From the NCBI GenBank assembly GCA_017656255.1, contig JACDOE010000001.1, forward strand, positions 124,001 through 188,000: a DNA stretch of 64,000 nt, in the 5' to 3' direction. Numbering within the stretch: the stretch's first letter is position 1; every line of letters begins with the position of its first letter. A program made the position numbers and the translations under genes. The DNA is from Bacillaceae bacterium. Lineage in GTDB: Bacteria > Bacillota > Bacilli > JACDOE01. Below are positions 52,479 to 61,942 of the stretch, one piece after another. The notes beneath the pieces are model-generated. The model had not been told where the DNA came from. It searched no databases and worked only from the letters and a program-made list of their open reading frames with translations.

Positions 52479-52862
52479 ATGCAAAAAAATTTTACACTGG
52501 CAGAACCGATTGAGATTGTTAAACAGTCGATGAAGGAACTGGCAGAGAAGGAAGGAGACCATATCGAAGTCGACAGGGACGTTTTTCGGGTAGCTGAGAG
52601 TATTAAAGGACAATTTATCAGCAGAAATCGTTATGAAACCGTACTTTCTTTTCAAATCGATCAGGAAAATGAATTGCAAAATGCCATTATTCCCTATGTG
52701 AACAAACTGGCTTCATATATTGATCAGACACGGCCAAGGAGAACACTGGACGAATTGAATGAGAAAGAAATGTTAAAACAATTGAATACGAAAATAAACA
52801 TTATTCTCGGAATTGTGGTCTTCTTTTTCATCTTATGGTTGGTGGTACTTACTTCCAATTAA
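52479..52862 (+). CDS. Tail-anchored protein of unknown function
   Basis: The 127-residue product is soluble for about 100 residues (EPIEIVKQSMKELAEKEGD; RVAESIKGQFISRNRYETVL) and ends in a single hydrophobic helix (INIILGIVVFFFILWLVVLT). That points to a C-terminal anchor with the bulk in the cytoplasm. GCAGGAGGGAG precedes ATG 52479. Likely operon with the previous gene. Its stop abuts that of the convergent hydrolase gene without a terminator between. Confidence 0.65.
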   Translation: MQKNFTLAEPIEIVKQSMKELAEKEGDHIEVDRDVFRVAESIKGQFISRNRYETVLSFQIDQENELQNAIIPYVNKLASYIDQTRPRRTLDELNEKEMLKQLNTKINIILGIVVFFFILWLVVLTSN

Positions 52863-53639
52863 TTATGGGAGACGGTCCAGGAAATTTTGAAGAATTTCGT
52901 TGAATTGCTTCGGTTTTTCCACATGAGGGAGATGACCACTTTCCGGAATGACATGCAGTTCTCCATCGGGCAATTTCCGATGCAATTCCTCTGCACTGGA
53001 ATAAGGAATAAAACGGTCCCTTTCTCCATGGAGAATTAACGCAGGGACTTCAATGGACGCTAATTTGTCACGCTGATCATAGGATTGCAGCCGGTAAAAC
53101 AGGTCCTGAATAAAAGGGATGTTGTTTTGTTCCATGCCTTTATGAAATCCACGGGCAATCATGCTGTCCGGGTCTATTCCCATCGCTTCGATAACCCGGT
53201 TGATCCACTTGTCAATTCCGTCTTCGTCATTCAACAGTGCGAAAATCTCCCTTCCCTTTTCAATTTCAGTTTCCTCCAGGCCGGCGAAGGTATCGGCCAG
53301 AACCAACCCCCTTACCCGTTCGGGATGGTAGTAGGCAAAATCTATGGCCACACGTCCGCCCATGGAAATCCCGCAGAGCGTAACCGAATCAATGCCGAGC
53401 TGATCCAGTAATGTTTTGAGGACTAGGTGATAATCTTCGAATGGGATGTCCGCACTTTCTTTTGATTTACCGTGACCCGGCAGATCCGGCGTGATCACCT
53501 GATACCCCTTTTTAAACAGATTTCGTTGATTGAGCCAGTTGATGGCGTTCCCGCCCAGTCCATGGATGAACATGAGTGCGGGCCCCTCACCTTCAAGGGT
53601 ATAATGTATCGGTTTCTCCTGGTATGTAAAGTAAGCCAT
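52863..53639 (-). CDS. Alpha/beta hydrolase
   Basis: The 258-aa product has the alpha/beta hydrolase marks: oxyanion motif FIHGLGGNAINW, PDLPGHGKSK, nucleophile elbow GISMGG, acid region HGERDRF and the catalytic His in SGHLPHVEKP. Similar to the esterase or MhpC/BioH-type group; substrate unknown. AGCTGGAGG lies before ATG 53639. Runs with the DUF2512 gene on the same strand. Confidence 0.88.
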   Translation of the reverse strand: MAYFTYQEKPIHYTLEGEGPALMFIHGLGGNAINWLNQRNLFKKGYQVITPDLPGHGKSKESADIPFEDYHLVLKTLLDQLGIDSVTLCGISMGGRVAIDFAYYHPERVRGLVLADTFAGLEETEIEKGREIFALLNDEDGIDKWINRVIEAMGIDPDSMIARGFHKGMEQNNIPFIQDLFYRLQSYDQRDKLASIEVPALILHGERDRFIPYSSAEELHRKLPDGELHVIPESGHLPHVEKPKQFNEILQNFLDRLP

Positions 53640-53666
53640 GTCGCGTCCTCCAGCTTTACAAGAGTT

Positions 53667-54029
53667 CTATTCTTCAACGATTTCCGCATAGTCGGAAAAA
53701 ACATTCCGGCGATGCAGAAAAAATTCGGTGATCATAATCAAGAGAGTCGTGATTGCAATCCCGACTGTGGTGATCGTCGATCCGGGGAACATGTAAACAG
53801 AACCCCACAGTATCAGGGCTGCCACCAGACCATCCAGCAGAACGGCGGGAAGATTACCGATTCTGGGAAGAATCAAAGCATCCGTCGTCCAGCCGAGTCC
53901 TCCAATTATGATACCAGTGGTGATATACGGAAGTAAAGAAATATAATCGACAGTACCGGTCAGGATATCTACCAGCCAGATAATCAGGGGAATGGACACT
54001 AATTTCAACAAAAGATTCAGTGGAATCAT
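53667..54029 (-). CDS. DUF2512 (YndM-like) membrane protein
   Basis: A 120-residue protein with four membrane helices (LLKLVSIPLIIWLVDIL; YISLLPYITTGIIIGGLGW; LLDGLVAALILWGSVYMF; VGIAITTLLIMITEFFL) in the DUF2512 layout. The start is uncertain: ATG 54029 fits the family N-terminus, but its AAAGGAG touches it directly, whereas GTG 54074 has no clear ribosome site. Non-ATG initiation a few codons later is also possible. Function unknown. Confidence 0.72.
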   Translation of the reverse strand: MIPLNLLLKLVSIPLIIWLVDILTGTVDYISLLPYITTGIIIGGLGWTTDALILPRIGNLPAVLLDGLVAALILWGSVYMFPGSTITTVGIAITTLLIMITEFFLHRRNVFSDYAEIVEE

Positions 54030-54136
54030 CTCCTTTTGCGCTGATCCTTGTCTGTCTTCATTTTGTCCGCCCACTTATTGAAATATGCGATACTTCATGA
54101 GGTTGGAGGAACGCTCCCTTTCACAATGGGGGAGTG

Positions 54137-54640
54137 TCACAACATTTGATTGAACAGTGATATTTTCTCCTCAAGCATTTCTCCGTTTTCTTCCCGCCAT
54201 TTAATAACAGCATATATTTCCTCGATGTCAGCCAGCTTGATCGGTCTGCCTTCATGTGTGAGAACGAGACCCTCCGTGCTACCGGTGGTTATTTGCTTCA
54301 GATTCATGTGGAATATATCCCCGGACACCGATTTCCCCTGTAAAGCTCTTATCTGATCGTCAATGACGGCATAGACTCTGATCTGGTAAAAGTCTGTGTT
54401 CAGGCCATCCGGATCTGATTTATAATATAATTTGCCTTCGCCGGCCATGAACGTGTCCGGTGTGATGCGCAACCTGTAATGTTCCAGTCGCCAGTTATCA
54501 CTTTCTCCCGTCAGGTTGATCGTGTCATGATCATCAGTTTTAACTGCTTCATAGCCGGCAATTTTAACCATGGCGATAGCGAGCAATCCCACGAGCATCA
54601 TTAATAGAAAGAGGGCGGCTTTCCTGGTGATCATCTTCAT
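54137..54640 (-). CDS. Hypothetical exported or anchored protein
   Basis: The 167-residue product has an N-terminal membrane segment (AALFLLMMLVGLLAIAMVKIAG) and an extracytoplasmic beta-rich domain (NWRLEHYRLRITPDTFMAGE; FYQIRVYAVIDDQIRAL; IKLADIEEIYAVIKW). Not recognised. TGGAGG sets ATG 54640; a much longer frame upstream is an artefact overlapping the glcE leader. Divergent from glcE. Confidence 0.62.
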   Translation of the reverse strand: MKMITRKAALFLLMMLVGLLAIAMVKIAGYEAVKTDDHDTINLTGESDNWRLEHYRLRITPDTFMAGEGKLYYKSDPDGLNTDFYQIRVYAVIDDQIRALQGKSVSGDIFHMNLKQITTGSTEGLVLTHEGRPIKLADIEEIYAVIKWREENGEMLEEKISLFNQML

Positions 54641-54743
54641 GTTTAACCTCCAGTGAACTAACTGTTTGAAAACTATCTTATCACGGGTACCCCAGATGAA
54701 AAACAGATGACTTTTATTGATAAAATTGTTAGAAAATTTTTTA

Positions 54744-54772
54744 TTGAAAATAAATTTTACACATGAAATAAT
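54744..54772 (+). promoter_or_regulatory. Sigma-A promoter of the glycolate oxidase operon
   Basis: TTGAAA at 54744-54749, 17-bp spacer, AATAAT at 54767-54772. It places the transcription start near 54779, just before the motif at 54793. Confidence 0.55.
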
Positions 54773-54792
54773 AGTATTAATTAAACCTGGGA

Positions 54793-54809
54793 AACAGCGT
54801 TGCATATTA
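54793..54809 (+). promoter_or_regulatory. Candidate IclR operator in the glcE leader
   Basis: AACAGCGTTGCATATTA, 14 of 17 identical to AACAGTGTTGCGTAATA in front of the malyl-CoA lyase-like gene. Both lie about 13-14 bp downstream of the inferred transcription start. Confidence 0.55.
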
Positions 54810-54833
54810 CGAAACACGAAGGAGGAGCAGGGT

Positions 54834-56168
54834 TTGAGCCGGTCTATTTCATTAAGTGTGGAAGATATCAAACAGAAACTATTAACGGTCGTCGCAGAAG
54901 AACAAATTGGCGTCACACCGGAAGCCGGTAAGCTGGGAAACAGCGGTAAGGTGATCGTATATCCAGAAAATGAACAGGATGTCATTAGCGTGGTGAAGGC
55001 CGCATCTCAAAATCAATTGACGGTCATCCCTTCGGGAGGTTCCACTCGCGCCGGGTTTGGTGGAACGATAGAGAAGGCTGATATAGAAATCTCTTTAAAA
55101 AAGATGAGAGGGATTGTCGAGCATTCCGCGGGGGATTTAATCATGACCGTATTGCCGGGCACCACCCTGGCGGATATTGAAAACCATCTAACAGAAAAGA
55201 GACAACTGCTTCCCCTGGACGCTCCCTGGCCGGACCAATCGACGATTGCCGGTGTTATCGCTGCCAATGCCAGTGGGCCCAAACGGGTCCGTTACGGATC
55301 TACACGGGATCTTGTCATTGCGATGCGGGTGGTGTACCCGGACGGAACGGTGATTCGAACCGGGGCCAAAGTGGTCAAAAATGTGGCCGGATATGACATG
55401 AATAAACTATTTATCGGGTCGATGGGAACGCTGGGTGTGATCACGGAGGTCACCTTAAAATTGCGTCCCCGGCCGCTTTTCGAAAGCGTGATGCTGGTTC
55501 ATTCCGAACAGGGGATAGAACCTCTTGCCGGATTGTCCCGGGAGGTCTTAAACAGTTCAATAGAACCGGTCTCTCTGGAACTTTTAACAGCAACTCTCAA
55601 TCGGAAGTTAACCGGAACCGCGTGCCCTGCGCTGGTTGTTTCATTTGAAGATGTGGAAAAATCGGTTCGGTATCAGGAAAACAGGGTGGCGGAACTGGCG
55701 AAAGCAGCCGGATTGTCCACACAGGTTTTACCTTCGGAAGAAGTACAGGCATGGTGGAGCCGCTTTCGGCAGTTGCCCCCCCGAAAGAATCCCGAAGCGG
55801 TGGCCGTTAAAATCGGGGTCTGGTTAACGGATGTTGCGACCACCCTGGATGATGGCCTAAGACTGGCTGATCAGTATCAACTGGAAGTTGCCGGCCATGG
55901 CAGCGGTGGGACAGGACTCGTCTATTTTTATATAAGCGGTGTAACAGAAGAGCGCGTGGAAGCGGCTGTCAAATGGCTGGAGAAAATGCGCAGAACGGTA
56001 AGGGAGAAAAGCGGCTACGCTGTTGTCGAACATGCCCCACTTTCTTTTCGAAAGAAGGTGGATGTCTGGGGAGATACGGGGCCTTCTTTCCGTCTGATGA
56101 AAGGAATCAAAGCCAAAATAGATCCCCAGGGCATTTTGAGCCCCGGTCGCTTTCTGGGAGGGATTTAA
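54834..56168 (+). CDS. glcE: Glycolate oxidase, FAD-binding subunit GlcE
   Basis: Second FAD-type subunit of glycolate oxidase, 444 aa. PCMH-type FAD domain with VYPENEQDVISVVKAA, VIPSGGSTRAGFGG, PWPDQSTIAGVIAANASGPKRVRYGSTRDLV and GAKVVKNVAGYDMNKLFIGSMGTLGVI. Ends DPQGILSPGRF, typical of GlcE. TTG 54834 is chosen because GGAGGA at 54821-54826 is seven bases upstream; the upstream frame extension is leader DNA with the promoter. It opens the E-F-D operon. Confidence 0.9.
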   Translation: MSRSISLSVEDIKQKLLTVVAEEQIGVTPEAGKLGNSGKVIVYPENEQDVISVVKAASQNQLTVIPSGGSTRAGFGGTIEKADIEISLKKMRGIVEHSAGDLIMTVLPGTTLADIENHLTEKRQLLPLDAPWPDQSTIAGVIAANASGPKRVRYGSTRDLVIAMRVVYPDGTVIRTGAKVVKNVAGYDMNKLFIGSMGTLGVITEVTLKLRPRPLFESVMLVHSEQGIEPLAGLSREVLNSSIEPVSLELLTATLNRKLTGTACPALVVSFEDVEKSVRYQENRVAELAKAAGLSTQVLPSEEVQAWWSRFRQLPPRKNPEAVAVKIGVWLTDVATTLDDGLRLADQYQLEVAGHGSGGTGLVYFYISGVTEERVEAAVKWLEKMRRTVREKSGYAVVEHAPLSFRKKVDVWGDTGPSFRLMKGIKAKIDPQGILSPGRFLGGI

Positions 56169-57584
56169 GTGGATCAAACAACGAAGAAAGACAACCTGAA
56201 TCAAAAAGAATCTTTGCCGTGTGAACAGACGGGGAATTTTTTGTGGGAAGACGCGCCGGATGAAGATAAATTTTCTGTCTGTGTTCACTGTGGCATGTGT
56301 CTTGATGCGTGTCCGACGTATCAGGAAACCGGACTGGAACATCAATCACCGAGGGGACGGGTGTACTTGATCAAGTCCGTAGCGGAAGGCAGAATGAACC
56401 TCAATGAATCATTCAAGGATCCGATTTTTCAGTGTCTGGATTGCCGCGCCTGTGAAACGGCGTGCCCGTCCGGCGTACAGGTTGGATCACTCATTGAAGA
56501 AGCCCGTGGTCAGATTCATCACGCCGATCCACCCCGCGGAGTAAAGGGGACGATCAGCAAATTCTTTTTAAGAGAGGTCTTTCCGCATACCTCCAGATTA
56601 CACAAACTGGGAAAGTTGACACGTTTTTACCAGAAATCAGGAGCTCAGCGTGTGTTGAGAAAAACAGGACTGCTCAATATTCTCCCACCTCATTTAAAGG
56701 AAATGGAACAGGTTTTACCCGAAGTCGGGACACCTGTTAAAGCGTCAATGCCCGAGGTGGTCGAGCCGGAAGGGGAAAAACGTGCCCGGGTTGCGATTCT
56801 GACCGGGTGTGTGATGGATATCATGTTCAGTGAGGTAAATGCGGCCACCGTTCGCTCTCTGGTCACCAATGGTTGTGAAGTTGTGATTCCCAAACAACAG
56901 GAGTGCTGCGGTGCCCTTCAGGTTCATGCCGGGGACAGGGAGACGGCCAAAGAGCTGGCACGGCGGAATATCGATGTTTTTCTCGATGCGAATGTGGACA
57001 AAGTCATCGTGAATGCCGCGGGTTGCGGGGCCGCCTTGAAAGAATACGGGGAGCTCTTGCAAAACGATCCGGCGTATCGAGAGAAGGCCGAAATTTTTTC
57101 TGAAAAAGTAGAGGATGTTTCCAAATTCCTGGTTGATCTTGGGATTCGCAAGCCGGAAGGAAAAGTGGAGACCCGGGTCACCTATCATGATGCCTGCCAT
57201 CTGGCTCATGCGCAGGGTGTCCGGCAGGAACCGAGAAAACTACTGGAAAACATAGACGGTGTGGAGCTGGTGGAATTGCCGGATGCCGATCGATGCTGCG
57301 GTAGTGCGGGTATTTACAATATAACGCACCCTGACATGGCCGGCAGGTTGCTGGATCGAAAAATTGAGGATATACCGGATGAGGTGGAAGTGGTGGCCAT
57401 GGGAAACCCGGGATGCATGATGCAGATTGCCCTTGGGATTCACCGCCATCAACGAAAAGAACAGGTCCTCCACACGATTCAGATTCTGGACATGGCCTAT
57501 CAAAATGAACAGAAACAAAAACAAACCCGGTTCATAGAGGCTGCCGCAACTCAAGAAGGGAGTGGATCGGATGAAAACAGGTAA
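56169..57584 (+). CDS. glcF: Glycolate oxidase, iron-sulfur subunit GlcF
   Basis: Electron-transfer subunit, 471 aa. Two 4Fe-4S motifs (CVHCGMCLDACPTY and CLDCRACETACPSG) at about residues 38-100, then two CCG domains (CCGALQVHAGD and CCGSAGIYN) with their upstream Cys (LTGCVMD, DACHLAHAQG, NAAGCGAALKE). It passes electrons from GlcD/GlcE flavins towards the respiratory chain. GTG 56169 begins right after the glcE stop behind GGGAGGG. Overlaps glcD by 14 bp. Confidence 0.92.
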   Translation: MDQTTKKDNLNQKESLPCEQTGNFLWEDAPDEDKFSVCVHCGMCLDACPTYQETGLEHQSPRGRVYLIKSVAEGRMNLNESFKDPIFQCLDCRACETACPSGVQVGSLIEEARGQIHHADPPRGVKGTISKFFLREVFPHTSRLHKLGKLTRFYQKSGAQRVLRKTGLLNILPPHLKEMEQVLPEVGTPVKASMPEVVEPEGEKRARVAILTGCVMDIMFSEVNAATVRSLVTNGCEVVIPKQQECCGALQVHAGDRETAKELARRNIDVFLDANVDKVIVNAAGCGAALKEYGELLQNDPAYREKAEIFSEKVEDVSKFLVDLGIRKPEGKVETRVTYHDACHLAHAQGVRQEPRKLLENIDGVELVELPDADRCCGSAGIYNITHPDMAGRLLDRKIEDIPDEVEVVAMGNPGCMMQIALGIHRHQRKEQVLHTIQILDMAYQNEQKQKQTRFIEAAATQEGSGSDENR

Positions 57585-59004
57585 TACCGTAACCGGAACG
57601 GATTCCCTGATTGAGGGACTGAGTGACATTGTCGGCTCCAAATATGTTCTGCATAAATACGAAGAATTGCTGGCTTATGATTGCGACGGCTATACCATTC
57701 ACAAAGGCTTACCCCGTGCGGTGGTCTTTCCTGCTGATACAGAAGAAGTATCAAAGGTGGTCCGTCTTTTATATGAAAAAAAGATTCCGTTTCTTCCCCG
57801 TGGAGCCGGTACGGGCTTAAGTGGCGGTGCTATTCCGACAGGTGGCGAGGTTGTAATCAGCCTGGTTCGGATGAACAAATTGCTTGAAGTGGATTATCCC
57901 AACCGCAAAGCGGTGGTCCAGCCGGGATACATCAATCTGAAACTGAGCAATTCCATTGCACACAAAGGCTATTATTATGCACCGGATCCGTCCAGCCAGC
58001 AGGCCTGTACCATCGGGGGGAATGTGGCTGAAAATGCGGGCGGTGCCCACTGCCTGAAATATGGGGTGACCACCAACCATGTCCTGGGACTGGAATTGGT
58101 CCTGCCTGACGGCGAAATCGTCGAAATCGGCGGTGTCACCGATATGCCGGGATACGATTTACTGGGCCTGTTGACAGGTTCAGAAGGGACCATGGGTATT
58201 GTAACTAAAATTACGGTGCGGATTCTGAAACTGCCGGAAGGGAAGCAAACAGTCCTGGCTCTTTTTGATGAAGTAGAGGGGGCCAGCCGTGCCGTTTCCG
58301 ATATCATTGCTGCAGGGATACTGCCGGCAGCGCTGGAAATGATGGATCGTATCGCGATTGAAGGGGTGGAGGCCGGAAACTATCCGGTAGGCTATCCGGA
58401 AGGGCTGGCTGCTGTTCTAATTGTAGAAGTGGATGGTATTAAAGAAGGGCTTGACGATCAAATCAACCAGATCATCGAAGTATGCAAAAAGAATGGCGTC
58501 CGGGAAGTTAAAGCGGCACAGACCGAAGCGGAACGCGCCCTGTGGTGGGCCAACCGAAAAACAGCATTCGGGGCCATGGGTACCATTTCACCCGATTATC
58601 TGGTCCAGGACGGGGTGATACCGCGAAGCCGACTCCCTGAAGTGCTGGCCCGAATCGAAGAGATCAGCCAGGAATCGGGGCTCAGAATTGCCAACGTCTT
58701 TCATGCTGGTGACGGAAATCTACATCCCCTGATCCTGTTTGATTCACGCAAACCAGGAGAGACGGAGAAAGCAACCCGGGTCGGGTCTCAGGTGCTGAAA
58801 GCTTGTACCGATGCCGGTGGGTCCATCACCGGTGAACATGGTGTCGGGATCGAGAAAAAGGAGGAAATGCGCTATTTGTTCAACGATGATGAACTTCAGG
58901 CGCAGATTGATATCCGGAGTGTGTTTAATCCGGAAAACCTGTGTAATCCTGACAAGGTGTTTCCGCTGCCGGGAAAATGCGTTGAGGTGAAAAAGGCCAA
59001 TTAA
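57571..59004 (+). CDS. glcD: Glycolate oxidase, catalytic FAD subunit GlcD
   Basis: Oxidises glycolate (possibly D-lactate too) to the 2-oxo acid, 477 aa. FAD domain with FLPRGAGTGLSGGAIPTGGEV, AENAGGAHCLKYGVTTNHVLGLE and GSEGTMGIVTKI; C-terminal substrate domain with VFHAGDGNLHPLI and TGEHGVGIEKKEEMRYLF carrying metal and substrate ligands. ATG 57571, eight bases after AAGGGAG, is preferred over GTG 57562 inside that site. The E-F-D gene order together distinguishes the oxidase from a lone D-lactate dehydrogenase. Confidence 0.93.
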   Translation: MKTGNTVTGTDSLIEGLSDIVGSKYVLHKYEELLAYDCDGYTIHKGLPRAVVFPADTEEVSKVVRLLYEKKIPFLPRGAGTGLSGGAIPTGGEVVISLVRMNKLLEVDYPNRKAVVQPGYINLKLSNSIAHKGYYYAPDPSSQQACTIGGNVAENAGGAHCLKYGVTTNHVLGLELVLPDGEIVEIGGVTDMPGYDLLGLLTGSEGTMGIVTKITVRILKLPEGKQTVLALFDEVEGASRAVSDIIAAGILPAALEMMDRIAIEGVEAGNYPVGYPEGLAAVLIVEVDGIKEGLDDQINQIIEVCKKNGVREVKAAQTEAERALWWANRKTAFGAMGTISPDYLVQDGVIPRSRLPEVLARIEEISQESGLRIANVFHAGDGNLHPLILFDSRKPGETEKATRVGSQVLKACTDAGGSITGEHGVGIEKKEEMRYLFNDDELQAQIDIRSVFNPENLCNPDKVFPLPGKCVEVKKAN

Positions 59005-59029
59005 TTCAGAAAGAAACAAGGGTGAAAAC

Positions 59030-59794
59030 ATGGAAAACAATCTAGTCAAATCCGTAGATCGGGCATTAACCATTATCGAACTGCTCGGGCAAAAAAAAGA
59101 GGGGTACGGGGTAACGGAACTGGCACAAAAAATAGGGCTTCACAAAAGTTCGGTTTTTCGCATTCTCTCGACGATGATGCATCACCAGGTCGTCGAACAG
59201 GACCCGGGGACAGGCAAATACAAGCTGGGATACAGAGTACTGGATCTGGCCTTTACTCTACTGGATTCCATGGATCTCAGAAAAGAAGCACTCCCTTATT
59301 TAACGGAACTTGAGCAGGAAACCAATGAAGTGGTCCACCTGGTGGTGATTGATCAGGGGCAGGTAGTCTATATCGAAAAACTGGAAGGGACTCAGACTCT
59401 GCGCATGCATTCCAGAGTCGGGCATCGGGCTCCTGTCCATTGTACAGCGGTTGGAAAAGCGATTATGGCTCATCTGCCTGTCCGTGAAATCAACCGTATC
59501 ATTGATGAACAGGGGCTTCCGCGTCACACGGAAAGTACGATTACAGATCGGGAGCAATTGATGGCGGAGTTGGATCAAGTGAAACAACAGGGGTTTGCAC
59601 TGGACCTGGAAGAAAACGAGCCGGGTATCACCTGCATCGGTGCCCCGATATTTGATCATCAGGGAAGAGTGGTAGCCGCTGTCAGTGTTTCCGGGGCTTC
59701 GATGAGAATGACAGAAGATAATATGGACAAGATCAGAGAGAAGTTATTGGATATTGCCGGAAAAATTTCGTCCAGACTGGGATATAAACGCTAA
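59030..59794 (+). CDS. IclR-family transcriptional regulator
   Basis: Ligand-responsive regulator, 254 aa. N-terminal winged helix (ALTIIELLGQKKEGYGVTELAQKIGLHKSSVFRILSTM in two parts, about 8-60) and a C-terminal IclR effector domain (VVHLVVIDQGQVVYIEKLEG; GHRAPVHCTAVGKAIMAHLP; CIGAPIFDHQGRVVAAVSVSG). AAGGGTGAAA precedes ATG 59030, 25 bp after glcD. Likely controls glcEFD, the permease and the lyase gene, perhaps sensing glyoxylate or glycolate (inference from family members and from the shared leader motif). Confidence 0.9.
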   Translation: MENNLVKSVDRALTIIELLGQKKEGYGVTELAQKIGLHKSSVFRILSTMMHHQVVEQDPGTGKYKLGYRVLDLAFTLLDSMDLRKEALPYLTELEQETNEVVHLVVIDQGQVVYIEKLEGTQTLRMHSRVGHRAPVHCTAVGKAIMAHLPVREINRIIDEQGLPRHTESTITDREQLMAELDQVKQQGFALDLEENEPGITCIGAPIFDHQGRVVAAVSVSGASMRMTEDNMDKIREKLLDIAGKISSRLGYKR

Positions 59795-59802
59795 TTGTCG
59801 AC

Positions 59803-59846
59803 ATTCATTTCCTTTCGGTGATGTTGAAAGGAAATGAATTTTGTCG
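59803..59846 (+). terminator. Hairpin after the IclR gene
   Basis: A fourteen-base perfect stem: ATTCATTTCCTTTC and GAAAGGAAATGAAT around a short loop, followed by TTTTG. Probably a terminator; a dyad operator for the permease gene is the other reading. Confidence 0.65.
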
Positions 59847-59965
59847 AATAAATTCAGAAAATTAGCAATATTATAAAAGGTGGTGATAGAATTGCTTTAA
59901 CACTTCGTTTTTAAGTCGTTCATTTTTATTTGCGAATGACAATTTTAAAAAAGGGGGATGTCAAG

Positions 59966-61765
59966 GTGAGTACAGGGTTACTGGCTGTTCTTTCTATACT
60001 GCCGATTGCAGCCGTGGCATTGTTTCTTGTGATATTAAGATGGCCGGCCAAAAAGGCCATGCCCATCTCCTATATTGTTGCGGTTCTACTGGCACTGTTT
60101 GTCTGGAAAGTACCAGGGGCTCAGGTGGCGGCAGCATCGGTCAATGGACTGGTAGTGGCAGCCACTCTGCTTTACATTATCTTTGGTGCTATCCTGTTAC
60201 TGAACACACTTCAGGAAAGTGGTGCAATCAGAACCATCCGGCAGGGATTTACAGATATTACACCGGACCGTCGTGTCCAGGTGATTATCATCGCCTGGTT
60301 ATTCGGTTCCTTTATTGAGGGTTCCGCCGGATTCGGAACGCCTGCCGCCGTCGCAGTTCCACTCCTGGTCGGGCTCGGCTTTCCGGCCATGGCTGCCGTG
60401 GTGGCTGGGATGGTCATACAGAGTACACCGGTTTCGTTTGGTGCTGTTGGTACCCCGATTATGGTAGGGGTGAATACGGGCCTTTCAGCAGATGAAGGTA
60501 TTAAACAACTGGCGGCCAGTATGGGTTATACGGACTGGACCCAGTTTCTTTACTTAATCGGCTCCAAAGTGGCACTGTTGCATGCCATTTCCGGAACACT
60601 GGTACCCCTGTTTGTTGTCGCGCTCATGACCCGGTTTTTCGGTAAAAACAAATCCTGGGCTGAAGGACTGAAAATCTGGAAGTTTGCCCTGTTTGCGGCA
60701 TTTTCTATGACGATTCCGTACTTGATTGTTGCCCATGTCCTGGGAGCCGAATTTCCATCCATGTTCGGCGGGTTGATCGGTCTGGCGATCGTGGTAACCG
60801 CAGCGAAAAAAGGTTTTCTCATGCCGAAAGAAAACGAGTACTGGGATTTTGATAAAAAAGAGAACTGGAATCCGGAATGGACGGGAGCCATTGAAATTGA
60901 AGATGTTCGCTCCCGCCATGGTGAAATGAGCATGGTACGGGCCTGGACACCGTACATTTTGATTGGTTTACTTCTCGTGTTGACCCGGCTTAAGTTTCTT
61001 CCCTTTCTCGGATGGCTGAAGTCATGGACGGTTTCATTCGAAAATCTGTTTGGAACCGAAATCACCTCTTCTTTCCAGCCCCTGTATTTACCGGGTACGA
61101 TTTTCATTCTGGTTTCCCTAATCACGTTCTTCCTGCACAGAATGGATGTCAATTCGTATAAAAAGGCATGGAAAACATCAGGCAGAGCGATTGTGGGGGC
61201 TTCTACAGCACTTGTTTTTACCGTTCCCATGGTCCAGGTGTTCATTAATTCAGGGGGAGGAGCAGCCGGTTACGAGCAAATGCCGATTGTCCTCGCAGAA
61301 GGTGTAGCCGCGCTTGCCGGAAGTGCATGGCCTTTCTTTTCACCCTTTATCGGAGCACTCGGTGCTTTTGTAGCAGGAAGCAACACGGTCTCCAACATGA
61401 TGTTTTCCCTGTTCCAGTATGGGGTTAGTGACCGGATCGGGGTCGATCCGACCTGGGTGGTGGCGCTTCAGGCTGTCGGGGGTGCAGCCGGAAATATGAT
61501 TTGTGTTCACAATGTGGTGGCGGCATCTGCCGTTGTTGGACTTGTCGGTCAAGAAGGGAATGTCATCAGAAAAACCATTTTTCCCATGACCTATTATGCT
61601 TTGTTTGCTGGTTCTGTCGGGTATTCGATTCTTTACTTCGGAGAAAAAGGATTTTTCAACCTGGGTACCCTGATCGCAGCAGCTATTGCTGTGGCCGCCA
61701 TTGTAATTGTCAACAGAGCAGTTAAGAAAGCACAACCTCCTGTGGATTACTCCCCACCGGTGTAA
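59966..61765 (+). CDS. Glycolate/L-lactate permease (LctP/GlcA family)
   Basis: Proton-coupled 2-hydroxy-acid importer, 599 aa with about 13 membrane helices. Family blocks: [52 protein letters not shown] and [27 protein letters not shown] in sections, plus [13 protein letters not shown]. LctP and GlcA overlap in substrate; context with glcEFD favours glycolate. GTG 59966 is eight bases after AAGGGGG; ATG 59936 and the frame opening at 59930 are less well supported. Confidence 0.9.
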   Translation: MSTGLLAVLSILPIAAVALFLVILRWPAKKAMPISYIVAVLLALFVWKVPGAQVAAASVNGLVVAATLLYIIFGAILLLNTLQESGAIRTIRQGFTDITPDRRVQVIIIAWLFGSFIEGSAGFGTPAAVAVPLLVGLGFPAMAAVVAGMVIQSTPVSFGAVGTPIMVGVNTGLSADEGIKQLAASMGYTDWTQFLYLIGSKVALLHAISGTLVPLFVVALMTRFFGKNKSWAEGLKIWKFALFAAFSMTIPYLIVAHVLGAEFPSMFGGLIGLAIVVTAAKKGFLMPKENEYWDFDKKENWNPEWTGAIEIEDVRSRHGEMSMVRAWTPYILIGLLLVLTRLKFLPFLGWLKSWTVSFENLFGTEITSSFQPLYLPGTIFILVSLITFFLHRMDVNSYKKAWKTSGRAIVGASTALVFTVPMVQVFINSGGGAAGYEQMPIVLAEGVAALAGSAWPFFSPFIGALGAFVAGSNTVSNMMFSLFQYGVSDRIGVDPTWVVALQAVGGAAGNMICVHNVVAASAVVGLVGQEGNVIRKTIFPMTYYALFAGSVGYSILYFGEKGFFNLGTLIAAAIAVAAIVIVNRAVKKAQPPVDYSPPV

Positions 61766-61803
61766 CCGGGAAGTTTATGCCTACAACCAAACTGACTTTC
61801 TTT

Positions 61804-61830
61804 AACGGGGCAAAGTTTGCCCCGTTTTTA
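61804..61830 (+). terminator. Terminator after the permease gene
   Basis: AACGGGGCAAA at 61804-61814 and TTTGCCCCGTT at 61816-61826, ending in TTTTTA. The tight centre means the loop opens a few pairs. Confidence 0.9.
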
Positions 61831-61854
61831 TATTGAAAATATTTAGAAAATTAA

Positions 61855-61884
61855 TTGAATTATGAGAGTGTCGCATGGTAAAAT
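61855..61884 (+). promoter_or_regulatory. Sigma-A promoter of the lyase gene
   Basis: TTGAAT at 61855-61860, 18-bp spacer, TAAAAT at 61879-61884; predicted transcription start near 61891. Confidence 0.5.
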
Positions 61885-61898
61885 AACGTTAGCAGAAA

Positions 61899-61920
61899 TA
61901 CGCAACAGTGTTGCGTAATA
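61899..61920 (+). promoter_or_regulatory. Perfect palindrome, candidate IclR operator in the lyase leader
   Basis: TACGCAACAGTGTTGCGTA has nine-base perfect arms around one G (61899-61917). Together with the next three bases it contains the 17-bp motif shared with the glcE leader. It lies between the promoter and AAAGGAG, a place suited to repression. Confidence 0.6.
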
Positions 61921-61942
61921 AACAACAAAGGAGTGTTGATGA

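Noticed and set aside
54641..54833. Upstream extension of glcE to 54717 and of the minus-strand gene to 54985
   Set aside because: Both extensions overlap the promoter and operator region and lack ribosome sites; good ones exist at the chosen starts.
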